From positions 62,001 to 126,000 of the IMG/VR virus record IMGVR_UViG_3300009703_004110: a DNA stretch of 64,000 bases, one strand, 5' to 3'. Shown here piece after piece: positions 44,801 through 54,057 of the stretch. Below the pieces are notes generated by a model. It saw only the letters and a program-made list of their open reading frames with translations. It was not told the origin of the DNA and made no database searches. The DNA is from a virus. How positions within the stretch are numbered: the first letter of the stretch is position 1; each line of letters starts with the position of its first letter. The translations under genes and the position numbers were made by a program.

Positions 44801-47800
44801 ATCTCTTCCGAGAATCCAGTTACCAAATATCATCTCGTCGATGGCCGGATTTATTTTAGTAAATGATTTAACCAAGTCTTCAAAGGCGGGGATTGTTGGT
44901 CCTTTCGGAAATGCCTGTAAAGTTCCGGAGATGGCATCACGATATAGTTCCCTGTCTATGTTAAGAGGGAAGGTTCCAAAGAATGGAATGTCTGTAAGAG
45001 ATCCGAAATTGGCTCTTAGGGCTTCACGCCCAGCACCGTACCTGTAAGAAACATAGTAGCTATCACCTTCTAGTCGGGCGTCGCTAATGCTCCAGTCTAT
45101 CTGATTGTCACCGTACTCATAGGATATTGACAGCTTGTCTTTGACGTAATTATAATCTACATATACAAAGCCGTATCTAAAGTCAATGGCCAGGGCCTCT
45201 CCTACATCTGGAATTAATGTTGTTAGATAAATAACCCTAAGGACGTCTCCAGAGTTAATAGGGGCATCAGATGGGATGGTGATAGTCAGCACGCCACCAG
45301 ATATATCAACCGTTGGCTTAACCACTATGGCCGTACCTTCTCCTGAAGAATCCAGCTCCGGCAGATCTGCATTAGAGTTATTTATTGCTGGTGATACCAA
45401 AGTAAGTGTAGATAGGGTTGTATCTGCTGCGGTAATTTCAAATCTGTTGCCATCAGAATCTAGCAGGAAGTCTCCTGACGCATCTATATCATCAAGATCG
45501 TCTGTTGAAATAAAGGCTGTTGCTGCCCCAGATCCTGCAGATTCGGCTGCAACAACTTTAATGCCGGAGAACTTAGTAATATTCAATTTATCATCAAACA
45601 AGTCTAGTTCAGTTTTTACTTCGACCACTTTATGCAGAGAGGAGACATTGCTATCGTATATAGTTATAACAAAATCACCGTCACTATTTGCATAAGCACG
45701 TCTTTCTTTTATAGTCTTTAAGTCTATTACATTTTTCTCGAATGTAACAATGGAATTGTCATATAGATTCTTACCGCCATCTGCTGCTATCTTTAGAAGA
45801 TCGGATGCAGATGATTCGGCAACTCTATTTTCAATATCGTTACGATCAAGACCAGTTCCGGTCAAGTCAGTTACTTTGTTAATTGATAAAATAGACTGAA
45901 CATCATGTGGCACTACTATAGTGTAGTCTTCTAATACTTCATAAATAGTTTGGAACTCACCATCTAAATCAGCAGCCTCAACATCTTCTTCCCAGATAGC
46001 AGTAGACTGTTCTATATCCAGGATCTTAATTATCTCTGTGTCATTACTTAGAAGATCATAAATTATTCTAGCATCTTCCAGAAGGTCAGGACTGTTAGAT
46101 TTCTTGGCTGCACCGGCCGCATCAAGAACATTACCATTGCGAGCCTTAACTCCAAAATAATTATAAGATGTATTTCCAATTGTAATATTCTGGGTATTAG
46201 ATGTTGCTAAATAAACAATTCCATTCTCATAATCAATAGCATAGTCACCAATTTTACGTAGTCTAGATAGATTTTCATAGAAATCTGTAGTCTTATCAAT
46301 AGTTAAAGCCTTACTTATTCCACCATCTGTAGTGTCATCAATACCTCCAGTTGAAGATACAGGAGAGAAGTATTTTTCATCCAAGAAGAGCGTCTTCTCT
46401 GAAAAACTAATAGAAGAATTAACCAAGCTTCCAAGTGCGTCGAGATTATTATTCATAATCCCTTCTTGATCAAGGTAAATCTGATAAGTATTTAATCCGA
46501 TAATTACGGTAGAGCCCGAGGATGGAGGAGTGGCCGCTGAATTCATAGCAAAAGATGTAATTAGATTATTGCTATCTGGGTCTCCAAAGAATTTGATTTG
46601 AGTATCCTCAATAACCACATCATCATTTGTTGTTGTGCCTCTTACAAAATAGCTATCTGAAGTAAATGTAATTAGCTCTGCAGGTATGCCTGGTGTAAAC
46701 TGAGTAGAATTAATGGACGCAGTAGAAGTAATCTCCACAGTAAAGGCCGGAGATACAAATGCTCCAATGACTTCAAGCTCCTCATTAATTACACGTTCAA
46801 ATCTTGCGACTTCAGAATTTACTTCGATTATCTCTGGCGATCTATTTCCGGAAAAGAAAATTTCTGTATCTGAATGATAAAGCGGATTATAAATTTCTCC
46901 AGTAGTTTGATTCAAAATTCTGAAGACGTCTGTTACGGGAGCATTTTGCGGAAGTACGCTGAATGAACCGGATAGATTATTTTCAACTTGCTCGTTTATA
47001 ACCTCTATATGGGAAGAGACCTTGTAGTCTGTACCCTCTGCAAAAACTTTGTCATAATTGATTTCTATTTCAGCTTCTTCACTTATGATGCTTCGATCAG
47101 GATGGCCAACAAGATCCTGGCCATCTATAGAATAGTCCACATCCTGAGAGAATTCTTTGCGATAGTTATAATCCATTACATAATTGTTGCGGGCAGTACC
47201 CTCACCAATCTCTACGCCAAGAACGAATACCTCTCCGGTCTCATAATTAACAGAGTACTCTCCAGACAATAATGGCATCCTAGAAGATCCGAATAGAACT
47301 TCCGTTGCAAACTCTGGAGGTGTTTCATCGGACTTTTCAGTTAACTTAAAAGTAACTCCACCTTTAGAACTGAACACATCATTGCTGCTATCTACAACTG
47401 GCGCATTATCCAAAAAGAAGCTAACCGCATTTGAAGGCACAGGCTCGTTTACTACACTCTTTATTTTAGATACAGAAACCGAGTTTTCCAAAATATATCT
47501 GCCGAGATCTTTATACAGGTAAGAAACCTTAATAGTATCTAGAGAACCAGGTCTACTGATATTTCCAAATTCAGATAGGAGCACCTGGTTACTTTTCAAC
47601 TTACTGAAAGAAAAGGCGTTTAGTTGATCATACCTATTGCTAAGTATTGTATACTTATGTTTATCAAGATCATATTCATCACCAAGGTTTCCATCACAAT
47701 CCTCTATTTCTCCATTTCGTATATGAAGAACAGATAGAATTCGAATTACATTATTCTTAGCTAGGCTTAAAAGATACCCATCAAAACTATTTCCTTCTGA

Positions 47801-48502
47801 GTCTGGAGAAATCTCCTCCTCTTTGACCAGTGCCTGCTGAAGAGCAACTGGAAAGAACGGCATGGCCTGAAGATTCTCAAAATCATTATCAGAAGTATAC
47901 TCTAGTTTATCATACTTAGATAGAGATGTGGACGGATCTTCAGAAATTCTTGTAACTTCGTATGCATTTTCATTTGCCATACGGTCACTTGCGCCAGGAC
48001 CACGAACTCGTACTTCGTCTTCGACCTCTATAGAGATATAGTTATTGCTCAAATTCCTACTTATCGCAATTTGCGCCTTTAGCATTTCATCTGCTTGTAC
48101 AGAGATAATCTCTCTCAGGGTTGTGTTCTCTACGTCAAATAATTGCGGTACATTGTCAAGCAGCCTATCTCGAATAGGGTTTACTTTGTCTATACCAACG
48201 AAGAATAGTTCGCGTGAAATAGAGTCATCAAGCAGCCTTTCGCCCTTTTCGGAAGCAAAAATTATATCTGTCGTGTCAAGAAATTTAAGTAGGTAATAGT
48301 TGCCAGAGACATGTGGGCGTGTTTTGACTAAAGCTACCTTTCCATCAAGGGTGACTCCAGTAACTTCAAGATCAGATACAGCCCCGCCCAGTGATTCAAC
48401 TTCAAAATTCTCTTTTGAAATCTTCTCAGAAAGGCTATCGCTGAATGTGATCTTTAGTTCTGTAGTTGATGGAATGGAAAAAGCAATTGGTCTTAAAGCC
48501 AT
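38855..48502 (-). CDS. Giant LamG-domain baseplate/tail-fibre protein (3215 residues)
   Basis: The largest gene in the window. LamG/concanavalin-like modules are visible at roughly 1270-1310 onward (EEGTVEGWVRPNWSG), 1900-2005 (LGVTSTAEPLVIIY, FQLYVDELLLSQVSI), 2070-2205 (HHIAASWKL, MHLFVDGIEAP) and 2835-3110 (SEGTIEFWVSPVLD, WHRVMCVYKTG, MRIFVDGVEGG). One degenerate dockerin-like half sits near 2495 (SNPGRVNKQDLGRLLNL). Its position right after the baseplate-J gene is where P2 gpI and fibre genes occur; the N-terminal RDRLLDNVPQLFDVEN region could be gpI-like, but this is speculative. A role in binding host surface glycans is likely. Confidence 0.75.
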   Translation of the reverse strand: MALRPIAFSIPSTTELKITFSDSLSEKISKENFEVESLGGAVSDLEVTGVTLDGKVALVKTRPHVSGNYYLLKFLDTTDIIFASEKGERLLDDSISRELFFVGIDKVNPIRDRLLDNVPQLFDVENTTLREIISVQADEMLKAQIAISRNLSNNYISIEVEDEVRVRGPGASDRMANENAYEVTRISEDPSTSLSKYDKLEYTSDNDFENLQAMPFFPVALQQALVKEEEISPDSEGNSFDGYLLSLAKNNVIRILSVLHIRNGEIEDCDGNLGDEYDLDKHKYTILSNRYDQLNAFSFSKLKSNQVLLSEFGNISRPGSLDTIKVSYLYKDLGRYILENSVSVSKIKSVVNEPVPSNAVSFFLDNAPVVDSSNDVFSSKGGVTFKLTEKSDETPPEFATEVLFGSSRMPLLSGEYSVNYETGEVFVLGVEIGEGTARNNYVMDYNYRKEFSQDVDYSIDGQDLVGHPDRSIISEEAEIEINYDKVFAEGTDYKVSSHIEVINEQVENNLSGSFSVLPQNAPVTDVFRILNQTTGEIYNPLYHSDTEIFFSGNRSPEIIEVNSEVARFERVINEELEVIGAFVSPAFTVEITSTASINSTQFTPGIPAELITFTSDSYFVRGTTTNDDVVIEDTQIKFFGDPDSNNLITSFAMNSAATPPSSGSTVIIGLNTYQIYLDQEGIMNNNLDALGSLVNSSISFSEKTLFLDEKYFSPVSSTGGIDDTTDGGISKALTIDKTTDFYENLSRLRKIGDYAIDYENGIVYLATSNTQNITIGNTSYNYFGVKARNGNVLDAAGAAKKSNSPDLLEDARIIYDLLSNDTEIIKILDIEQSTAIWEEDVEAADLDGEFQTIYEVLEDYTIVVPHDVQSILSINKVTDLTGTGLDRNDIENRVAESSASDLLKIAADGGKNLYDNSIVTFEKNVIDLKTIKERRAYANSDGDFVITIYDSNVSSLHKVVEVKTELDLFDDKLNITKFSGIKVVAAESAGSGAATAFISTDDLDDIDASGDFLLDSDGNRFEITAADTTLSTLTLVSPAINNSNADLPELDSSGEGTAIVVKPTVDISGGVLTITIPSDAPINSGDVLRVIYLTTLIPDVGEALAIDFRYGFVYVDYNYVKDKLSISYEYGDNQIDWSISDARLEGDSYYVSYRYGAGREALRANFGSLTDIPFFGTFPLNIDRELYRDAISGTLQAFPKGPTIPAFEDLVKSFTKINPAIDEMIFGNWILGRDHLHIDKPQFSGDLEFQDGKFEDGLLFQEDTTVDIPAISSLALEEGTVEGWVRPNWSGIDNDADLTFSIDNLGKQKFFTDPKDKLFASGWDIPEADDLQGGIDDTGLGFRFFNYRSDDSVATGLAQGYFALVNQINHYNEATDSIHEVRIKLPYAAIRHHSQVETYELESSYTFTKFGMLDGTKLIGGELVLKELFEGTSFNTSEYDISSTNLPQYDRPHYLRSCSCSITDNVALLEKFNSEIIEIDLGVSIDFKTHTDKLTLIDFVPESLVVIDTTGTHWQVIGFELDNGDIVNDVIPSSARKVLVERFPINGQHMSQQGRDAINANLPSGLLNIYAKAFRVSSTSNSSSLRAFSNLEYSMINWSEYKNIKLVKILKDNIVDIRIDGAIFKFFYSDLEDAVTLPLTTMKLVTQPFGGILSVPVNNLYAEVQIFRNRITVENRYSLSDVYIGRDGYNPTTSPFTINREDSPKTSIGLPKNIDTDDGIFIGYDELCVSPLSDIAGQWIFRARSTRGLDIPDGVVFHDDGTYTSIFTTFEVDHKFSGEIDTDGAFSSVVRASRDEIDGCTDAGECSASFRYCSEELLENIGWVNLEEVDSDLINVILGGRETFYEPWIKVGDFLTTVSDGIYRMSSADPDECKDENGNFLYTRIPCGGGNIEFINSMRVAQVDTDIQDSGVGTFSGAVSGVITGIVPIHIANTYADIKIVLGVTSTAEPLVIIYDNSLGMIVDYISYDWNDNAYHEYKVVITESTQIFQLYVDELLLSQVSISEFDTPESMEDPKLAVHVLDGDILSVAEFNAANESNIIDVDLIEYSGNNFDGTDQLESTDIFVNTDSNIRFEFNIDSLDGYFDAYGSSDGYIVPVVGVDEILMSADSAKYFIDSAMDDHHGRISIFKDGKGFLNFRIYDESLSLGQEVGMYNLGTNIKHWVAGELHHIAASWKLNSIDEQDEMHLFVDGIEAPNIYKFGGTVPLKVNAKFSDVSKETLHNFLVDDIEFCDTYTEGTVSAGGTSFSSSKLTFTDDMVGRSILITGSTIGSNLINGEYIIKSVVGGAAILGSGSSFETITFSVSASDIEFKFPPTAGLLSPVLTDLRNSKFTIYRTLSDSSIEELGGILYEVSDGEIDIISGTNIEKPQFRANLDTRVVEFVGEDGNCDTVATVLLSDIDIHLETFGLNLQRCKQILDLSASSYLTDDSPHSGKSVARVYGTEPLSLADVKLTRIIMDRTVIDIGGTELRADGNYLATFSISLDKETNNVSSNPGRVNKQDLGRLLNLWFDSDNIVFCDTDGYTDGYVTGGQNLITVYGETTDNADEETFIISRNGYFSGELFFTDVDRIEGSVIIADPDYFELGVVSIEEVNPITVSDNSGDYAEIFDYQNGTYTITTQGSNGLFPFELHQGKYRIDYPSYLRVSVPQIGSRLYIGSDNHGEHSWDGVIDEFRIISELSSDTRSYETETAGTRSITKDFNTTNPFCADEQTLALIHFNNPIEQQNRKLRTKEYLDEDNNVKFKLTVSQREELLTLIGSSDEFVSAMIHMGFDQDMAEKTYYEALYAGDGPIMNKAFYYNNFSETQIGSESVNDSFGKSGYFKSGSGLLFDNDLAHFRASEGTIEFWVSPVLDTKIDQDRRYYVDIADIKRERIKSESSTIIELPNPASEVVSVKLLTAAARFESMYSDSEINSILFDEISRREISGRLEGGTGVDKDFSIGSKLSADGKTIHLSDALPGQVIDVVVTYIPLDSSGDRVSIFKNEYSQIVFGITADGVDNVVTSDVNWKKNTWHRVMCVYKTGTKSSDTMRIFVDGVEGGIIRYGTGLIYGTGYIYGQYIQNSGQAKSKDYRIDLGSEFRIISIGSDVYGDNTARSRLDNMRFSRIMRNTTRDSLGNFVDTNYSSNTDTIFPVVEDDATSFILDFDADGEKLDKFATIIDPKNGIFDFDILIIDNFDKVVGKNDGEVEDLIIDLVDRLKPAHSNALVKFVKSEC

Positions 48503-51500
48503 TATGTAATCCTAAAGTCTCTCCTGGTTACCACTTCAAATGAGACGCTATTAGCAGTGATGGTCTGATTGTCTAGCGCCGTTATGAAGGATTTTCTACC
48601 AGTCTGGTCTGCTTCGTTAAAGAGAGATACGTTTACAGAGTCTACGCCCGTGATCGATGTCGCAACTGATATAATGTCTGAATAATCTACTGTACTTCCT
48701 AATGCTGAAGTATTCATAAGGTTTACTACCGCGTTCTCAACATTTTCTCTAATCGTGTCTGATGCACTTTCGGCATCTTCATTAATTAGTAGTTCACCAG
48801 CAACGTCAACAGGTAGTTCAAACGCTTCTTTAACTAAAACATCAGCAGTAATTGATCTAACATCTTCTAATCCTGATGTTACATCAATTATTAGTCTATT
48901 TAGATTATACCTAATTGTTAACCTTTCTCCTTCTTTTGGCGCTGTAAAATTATAATCGCTAGAATAAGTTCCGCCGTTTTCTGGCTGCTGCTTAATATCA
49001 ACTGAAACAGAACCGACCAGAGAACCAATAGAGTTTCTAAATCCAGAAGATGCAGAGATTGTTTCTATACGTCCAAACACTTTATCTGTATATACTGTTC
49101 CATCTCCACTGAAATAAAGATCTTCAAAGTCTCCATTATTAAATAATAAGAGAGATATCTTAAGCTGCTCTCCACTAGATGGACTTATATCAGAATTATC
49201 GTCAGTAGAAACTAGAGTAAACTCAGAGTTAGAAAGGCTGGCATCTAGATATGCTGAACGAGGATCGTATACATTAGTGGCTAGAGAGTATCCGGAAACA
49301 TCGTATACCTCTCCAGTGTCTATAACTTCAACTCTATCAACTCTCGCTATACCGAGTCCAGCAGTGACCTCAGATACATCAAAATGTTTTTTTAATTCAG
49401 ATTTAAGATCTACTGTTGAGCCGCTCAAAGCAGTGCCGGCAAAGACTGTAAACTCTTTTCGTGTTAAAGTTTCGCCAGTCACTTTTATTTTTCCGTCGGT
49501 AGTTGAGCCTGTGACGTTCACAGCGAGTCTTCCAATACCAAATCTAGATAGACCATTTATAACGTTACTAGAATCAAATGTATAAAAGATTGGCTGGTTG
49601 CTACTATCAATCAAGGAAAGACTTGAGTCAACTATAATATTTGATGTTGCTAATCCTGATGCAGGGAGATCTGAAAGAGATTGGGATGGAAGAATCGTAG
49701 TTATATTTGCAATGTAATCAATATAGATATCATCTTCTGTTAAGAATAGATCATCTACAGTTTCGAGAACCTCCCCTCCTTCCAGGATGTCTGATGATGG
49801 CATAATAATTATATTGTTTGAGAATGAACCATCGGAATCATCAATGTTATACAGCTCCACTTTATTATAAAGTACGGTATAAGTATCTCCGCTCACACCA
49901 GAACTATCAGATGGGAAAAAGATAGTTTTGCCACTAAAAGTTCCATCTGCTGCATTTGTATTATAAACTTCAACGCCAGTTTCGCTAATAATAGACTCTA
50001 CATTTAGTATATTATCATCTTCATCAGAAATTATAACCCCAACTGTAGTTGTGTCTAACGTTAGCTCAATAGTCTCAGCTTCAACTTCTACGGAGGTAGC
50101 TGAAAAGATTGAGATAACCCTGGAAATATCGTATTCCGTAGTTACTTTAAATTCTATTTCATCATCAGTCTTTTCCATAAGACCAATCTCTCGTGTAATA
50201 CCGTTACCAACACCCCAGTCTATTGAATCAGTGACGTCTTCATCCAAGAAGATAGACGGACTTGCTTCTCCATTATAGTCAACATACCTGTCATATACAA
50301 GTCGCCAAACATAATCTATGCTCAAAATATCAGCAGAAGTAGGAAGCGTTTTTCCGGATATTTCAATTTGGCCAGTGTCATTAAGGCCAGTGTCCTCATC
50401 GAGATTTTGATCTTCAATGGTATATACTTCGCCAGTCGTACTATTTGTAACGCTCGTTACGGAAATAATTGGTTTATGTGATAATTGAATTATACTTCTA
50501 TCAACTGATGAGACTGTTGAGTTTTCTCCAGTTACTTGTATATCCTCATAAACATCATCGAGATCATCAATATCAGAGAATCTTAAAGCGTCGATACTAT
50601 TGGTATCCTGCTTTATAATGGTTTCACCAATAACATCTTTAGTGTTCGAGATAAAGATAATTTCATCAAATCCAAATGGGCTTCCACCGGTTTCTACATT
50701 CTCATCTTTAACCAGTTTATAATTACCCGTAGTTACACCATCATCATCTGTAGATGATTCCGCTAATATTCCTGAGGCGCTACCAATTACAGAGACTATA
50801 GAATCAATTGGCTGCAAAGGAACGGCCCCGGCCTTGAAAGCCTCAACTCGTCTTTCTTCTGATGTTAGAGAGTCATCAAGTCCTTGTAGTCCTGGGGTTA
50901 CATTATTACGTTCATCAGTAGCATCACCAATTCCAGATAAATCTGTGAAAATTGAAGACTCTACAACCTCTTCCAGTTTTGATCCAAGAATATATAAGTC
51001 TACTTTTCCGCCGGTACCAGAATTTAAAATTCTAAATGAGCCATCATTAACTTCTATAGTTTCGGTTCCGTCTCTTTCCATCAGAGTATTGCCAGGCTCT
51101 ACAACCAAGACGTCTAGCACGCCGTCAATGGCTAGTGCAGCGTTTCTGTAGCCTGCAGCAGTACCTGTGTTGGCGCCGCTAAAGACGGCAAAAATTCTGC
51201 TTCTAAAGGCATTATCACTTTCTGTATTGGAGCCGCCATTAAAAGCTCTAATATTGGTAACCTTGGCAGAGTCATCTAGATTCGAACTTATAATTTGAAA
51301 CGTAGAAATATTCCCAGAGGTGCCAGATCTGGTCGCCTCAACAGGAACTTCTATAGCATAAGAATCATTAATACCCGCAAGGTTTAGTGATTTTTTAAGC
51401 CTATTGGCCGTAGCAGAATGCTTATTCTTCTCAACGGCAGACAGTAGAAAGTTTCCAATTGTTTTAAATGTTGTACCATTACGAGCAGTCACAACTGTTC

Positions 51501-51816
51501 CGCTCGGAATAGAAGTATCTGCAGTCAAGTCATCAATAGTGAAAGCAATAATTCCGGACGCTGGGACGCCAGACTTACGAACAATTCCGAAGTTACGAGC
51601 CCATCGATCTAAGTCGCGTCCAACAGCTTTCTCTGGAGATTGTTTTTCTGAAACAAGCATCAGGGATTTATGAAGCCTCTCAATTTGCTCAGCTTGAATG
51701 TCTATAAACAAATCTCTAGCCACAGTGCCAGGCTTGGTATCTAGGTTTGGCTGAGTCAATCTTAGCCTGTCAGTCATAGAGTTGACGATTTCACTATATG
51801 ATCTAAATAAAGCCAC
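48502..51816 (-). CDS. Baseplate wedge protein, baseplate-J/T4 gp6-like
   Basis: A 1104-residue protein. Its N-terminal 250 residues have the baseplate-J pattern: FRSYSEIVNSMTDRLRLTQP, GTVARDLFIDIQAEQIERL, GRDLDRWARNFGIVRKSG, FTIDDLTADTSIPSGTVV, FNGGSNTESDNAFRSRIF and GTAAGYRNAAL. The middle is acidic beta-rich sequence, and the C-terminus includes SITGVDSVNVSLFNEADQ. It is larger than T4 gp6 (660). The start is a GTG at 51816 with AAGGAG upstream. Its place after the gp25-like gene is the standard order for contractile tails. Confidence 0.85.
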   Translation of the reverse strand: MALFRSYSEIVNSMTDRLRLTQPNLDTKPGTVARDLFIDIQAEQIERLHKSLMLVSEKQSPEKAVGRDLDRWARNFGIVRKSGVPASGIIAFTIDDLTADTSIPSGTVVTARNGTTFKTIGNFLLSAVEKNKHSATANRLKKSLNLAGINDSYAIEVPVEATRSGTSGNISTFQIISSNLDDSAKVTNIRAFNGGSNTESDNAFRSRIFAVFSGANTGTAAGYRNAALAIDGVLDVLVVEPGNTLMERDGTETIEVNDGSFRILNSGTGGKVDLYILGSKLEEVVESSIFTDLSGIGDATDERNNVTPGLQGLDDSLTSEERRVEAFKAGAVPLQPIDSIVSVIGSASGILAESSTDDDGVTTGNYKLVKDENVETGGSPFGFDEIIFISNTKDVIGETIIKQDTNSIDALRFSDIDDLDDVYEDIQVTGENSTVSSVDRSIIQLSHKPIISVTSVTNSTTGEVYTIEDQNLDEDTGLNDTGQIEISGKTLPTSADILSIDYVWRLVYDRYVDYNGEASPSIFLDEDVTDSIDWGVGNGITREIGLMEKTDDEIEFKVTTEYDISRVISIFSATSVEVEAETIELTLDTTTVGVIISDEDDNILNVESIISETGVEVYNTNAADGTFSGKTIFFPSDSSGVSGDTYTVLYNKVELYNIDDSDGSFSNNIIIMPSSDILEGGEVLETVDDLFLTEDDIYIDYIANITTILPSQSLSDLPASGLATSNIIVDSSLSLIDSSNQPIFYTFDSSNVINGLSRFGIGRLAVNVTGSTTDGKIKVTGETLTRKEFTVFAGTALSGSTVDLKSELKKHFDVSEVTAGLGIARVDRVEVIDTGEVYDVSGYSLATNVYDPRSAYLDASLSNSEFTLVSTDDNSDISPSSGEQLKISLLLFNNGDFEDLYFSGDGTVYTDKVFGRIETISASSGFRNSIGSLVGSVSVDIKQQPENGGTYSSDYNFTAPKEGERLTIRYNLNRLIIDVTSGLEDVRSITADVLVKEAFELPVDVAGELLINEDAESASDTIRENVENAVVNLMNTSALGSTVDYSDIISVATSITGVDSVNVSLFNEADQTGRKSFITALDNQTITANSVSFEVVTRRDFRIT

Positions 51817-51825
51817 ATTAACTCC

Positions 51826-52257
51826 TTAAGAAATTCTAACAGTCACGTTCTCTGTGATGTTATCCAGCTTCTCTGTTAAAACAGATATAAATATATTATA
51901 CAACCTTGGGTCTATCTGGTCCCTCTCAACAGATACTCCAACCACATTTAAAATAACTTCCGATGGAGATAGGAACTGCCTTCTAGCTTGTGATCTTTGA
52001 AGAGACATAATCTTTCTAACCGCTTGTTCTGCAGACGATGACATGTCAAGCTCCATCATCTCTGCGTCCAAAACAGAACCTATCTGTAAGGCACCTGTCT
52101 GGCTTCCATAAGATGGATGATATTTATTCTCACCCAATTCGGTTAACATTATTTTTATGATATCTTGCTTCAATTTGCTATTGCCAATTACAATATCAAC
52201 ACTTCCATCTTTACTTATAGAAATGTCACCTTTGACAATTTTAAGATCAAAAGACAT
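51826..52257 (-). CDS. Baseplate wedge protein, gp25/W-like
   Basis: A 143-residue protein with the family pattern QDIIKIMLTELGENKYHPSYG, matching the I-x-x-x-L-x-T-x-x-GE-R-x-x-x-P-x-F/Y-G core of GPW/gp25 proteins, followed by an S-QARRQFLSPSEVI region. T4 gp25 joins the tail sheath initiator and wedge. GAGGGG precedes the ATG. There is a 67-base gap upstream, unusual in this operon, which contains TATAAT on the minus strand (52274-52269). Confidence 0.88.
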   Translation of the reverse strand: MSFDLKIVKGDISISKDGSVDIVIGNSKLKQDIIKIMLTELGENKYHPSYGSQTGALQIGSVLDAEMMELDMSSSAEQAVRKIMSLQRSQARRQFLSPSEVILNVVGVSVERDQIDPRLYNIFISVLTEKLDNITENVTVRIS

Positions 52258-52324
52258 AGATACCCCTCATTATAGTATACTGTTTCTCGTAAGTATCCTA
52301 TGAAAATAATAGAAAGAAAGGGCA
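52258..52324 (-). promoter_or_regulatory. Gap upstream of gp25-like gene with TATAAT box
   Basis: This 67-base gap contains TATAAT on the minus strand at 52274-52269, immediately preceded by GTATAC, just before the GAGGGG ribosome-binding site. I see no convincing -35 element. In an AT-rich genome this is weak support for an internal promoter. Confidence 0.25.
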
Positions 52325-54055
52325 TTAAGTATCAAGTATCTGATCGTCACTATCAAATGCTTTTTGAAACTCCTGATAACCAGCTAGTACCAAACTAGTA
52401 AACTCGTTAACTGAATCAACCATATCACTCTTCGTAACTACTGAAGCTGGCAGATCAGCATATTCATTGTTCAGAAGATTTTCATAATCCTCTGAAGATA
52501 ATAATCCTATCAGGCCCTCTTCTGACATGGTAAATAGAGCTAAGCAGAATACTGCTACATCAATAGTTCCCACGCCCATTGCCACGCCAAGATCCCTGTT
52601 AATGCCCTTAACAGGATCTGAGCCAGGCCCATCCATCTGTTGCTCTAGAGTCTCGGCCTTTTCAGCAATCTCTCTCTGTATCCTCTTACGAGGGATATCT
52701 ACAATACCAAGAAGGCTGCTCATTAAATGTGCATCATGAATCGAAGAGTTCCTTTGACTTTGAATTTGAAGATCTAGGACTTCACTATTATCTCCAACGA
52801 GAGACATGATTGCGTCCTCTATCACAAGTTGATTTTCTAATAATTTAAGGCTTCGACAAACATCATCATCTTCTGCGCACGGCTCATTTTTACTCGACAC
52901 ATTTTCATTAGCACCATCGTCTCGTTCAACAATGGGATTCAGCCCCTCTACCTCCTGAGGTCCTACATTTTTTGGTATCAATCTAACCTTCTCAGAGACT
53001 TCGATAAAGTCATCAATATCATCTTGAAGTCTCTTTCCTAGACCGCCAATTGCTGCACGCAGCCTCAAGATAAATAGCGATTCTAACATACCATATGAAT
53101 TAGAATTGACAGGGGCAGCTTCATCTTCGCCAAAATCTACACCAACTTCAATGCCGCCCGTTTCTTCCGGAACTTCAAAGAAGCTATCAGTACCAGATAA
53201 ACGGTCTAGTCTAATTCTAATTACACTCTCCAACAATGTGGGATGTATCTTCGAGCTATTAACTACACGCCCACCAACTAGAGAAAATGGAGCTGCTACA
53301 ATCTTTTCAGTTTCACTAATGCAATCAGAGACTCTACTATCTTGTATGGCTGGTAATAGAAGATAAGAGAACTTAAAGATGTCATCTCCAAGTTCAGTAA
53401 TTCTGGCCTCTATCTTTTGAGCTTCTTCATCACCAGTAGATAGGTCTCCAGATATTACACCACTTAAAGATAAATCTAAAGCCTCGGACCCTTCTTCTAT
53501 AATGCTTATATACTCTGGAGTTAAATTATTTATATTATAGATAGAGTTATTTATAATAACATCTCTTTTGTCTCTTGTTTTATTTCGTTGATCAAGAATA
53601 GCTTCTTCAACTACTGAGAATTTCTGATCATACTGTGGCTCTCCGCTCTCATTTATATAGATTAGATCTGCAGCAGATGCTAATCGAGTGTTGGAAGAGG
53701 ATGGCATACCTAGCATCCTCATAAATGCATTCTCATATGACTCTTGTTCGGAGACTTGATCTGCTATAGATGATTCAAAAGTTCCAGTTTCATTTCTGAA
53801 GAAATCAATCGGTAAATAGCTGGAGCGCACTCTTTTTATACTTAAAGCTATATCAGAGAAGTTTTCAACTACTACATTAGTATCCTTAGTTTCATTTCTA
53901 TATGCAGTTATTAAAGAATCTAAGCTAAGAAATCGAAATGGGCCATTTCCAGACAAGGCTGCGCCCTCTCCGAACGCATCATTAAGAGCCTGCTGAGCAT
54001 TATTTATAGCATTAGCTAGCTGTGTTTCTCCAGCTGTATTAATATCATCAGCCAT
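52325..54055 (-). CDS. Virion/baseplate protein of unknown function
   Basis: A 576-residue protein that I do not recognise. It starts MADDINTAGETQLANAINNA, looks mainly helical and charged, and has an R-N-E-T-x-x-x-x-x-V-V-V-E-N segment near residue 50. Other landmarks are a cysteine pair in CAEDDDVCRSLKLLENQ near 390 and a long acidic helical end. No signal peptide or clear membrane helix is seen. TTGGAG precedes the ATG. Its fixed place between the 2056-residue protein and the gp25-like wedge protein makes a structural baseplate part likely. Confidence 0.5.
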   Translation of the reverse strand: MADDINTAGETQLANAINNAQQALNDAFGEGAALSGNGPFRFLSLDSLITAYRNETKDTNVVVENFSDIALSIKRVRSSYLPIDFFRNETGTFESSIADQVSEQESYENAFMRMLGMPSSSNTRLASAADLIYINESGEPQYDQKFSVVEEAILDQRNKTRDKRDVIINNSIYNINNLTPEYISIIEEGSEALDLSLSGVISGDLSTGDEEAQKIEARITELGDDIFKFSYLLLPAIQDSRVSDCISETEKIVAAPFSLVGGRVVNSSKIHPTLLESVIRIRLDRLSGTDSFFEVPEETGGIEVGVDFGEDEAAPVNSNSYGMLESLFILRLRAAIGGLGKRLQDDIDDFIEVSEKVRLIPKNVGPQEVEGLNPIVERDDGANENVSSKNEPCAEDDDVCRSLKLLENQLVIEDAIMSLVGDNSEVLDLQIQSQRNSSIHDAHLMSSLLGIVDIPRKRIQREIAEKAETLEQQMDGPGSDPVKGINRDLGVAMGVGTIDVAVFCLALFTMSEEGLIGLLSSEDYENLLNNEYADLPASVVTKSDMVDSVNEFTSLVLAGYQEFQKAFDSDDQILDT

Positions 54056-54057
54056 TT

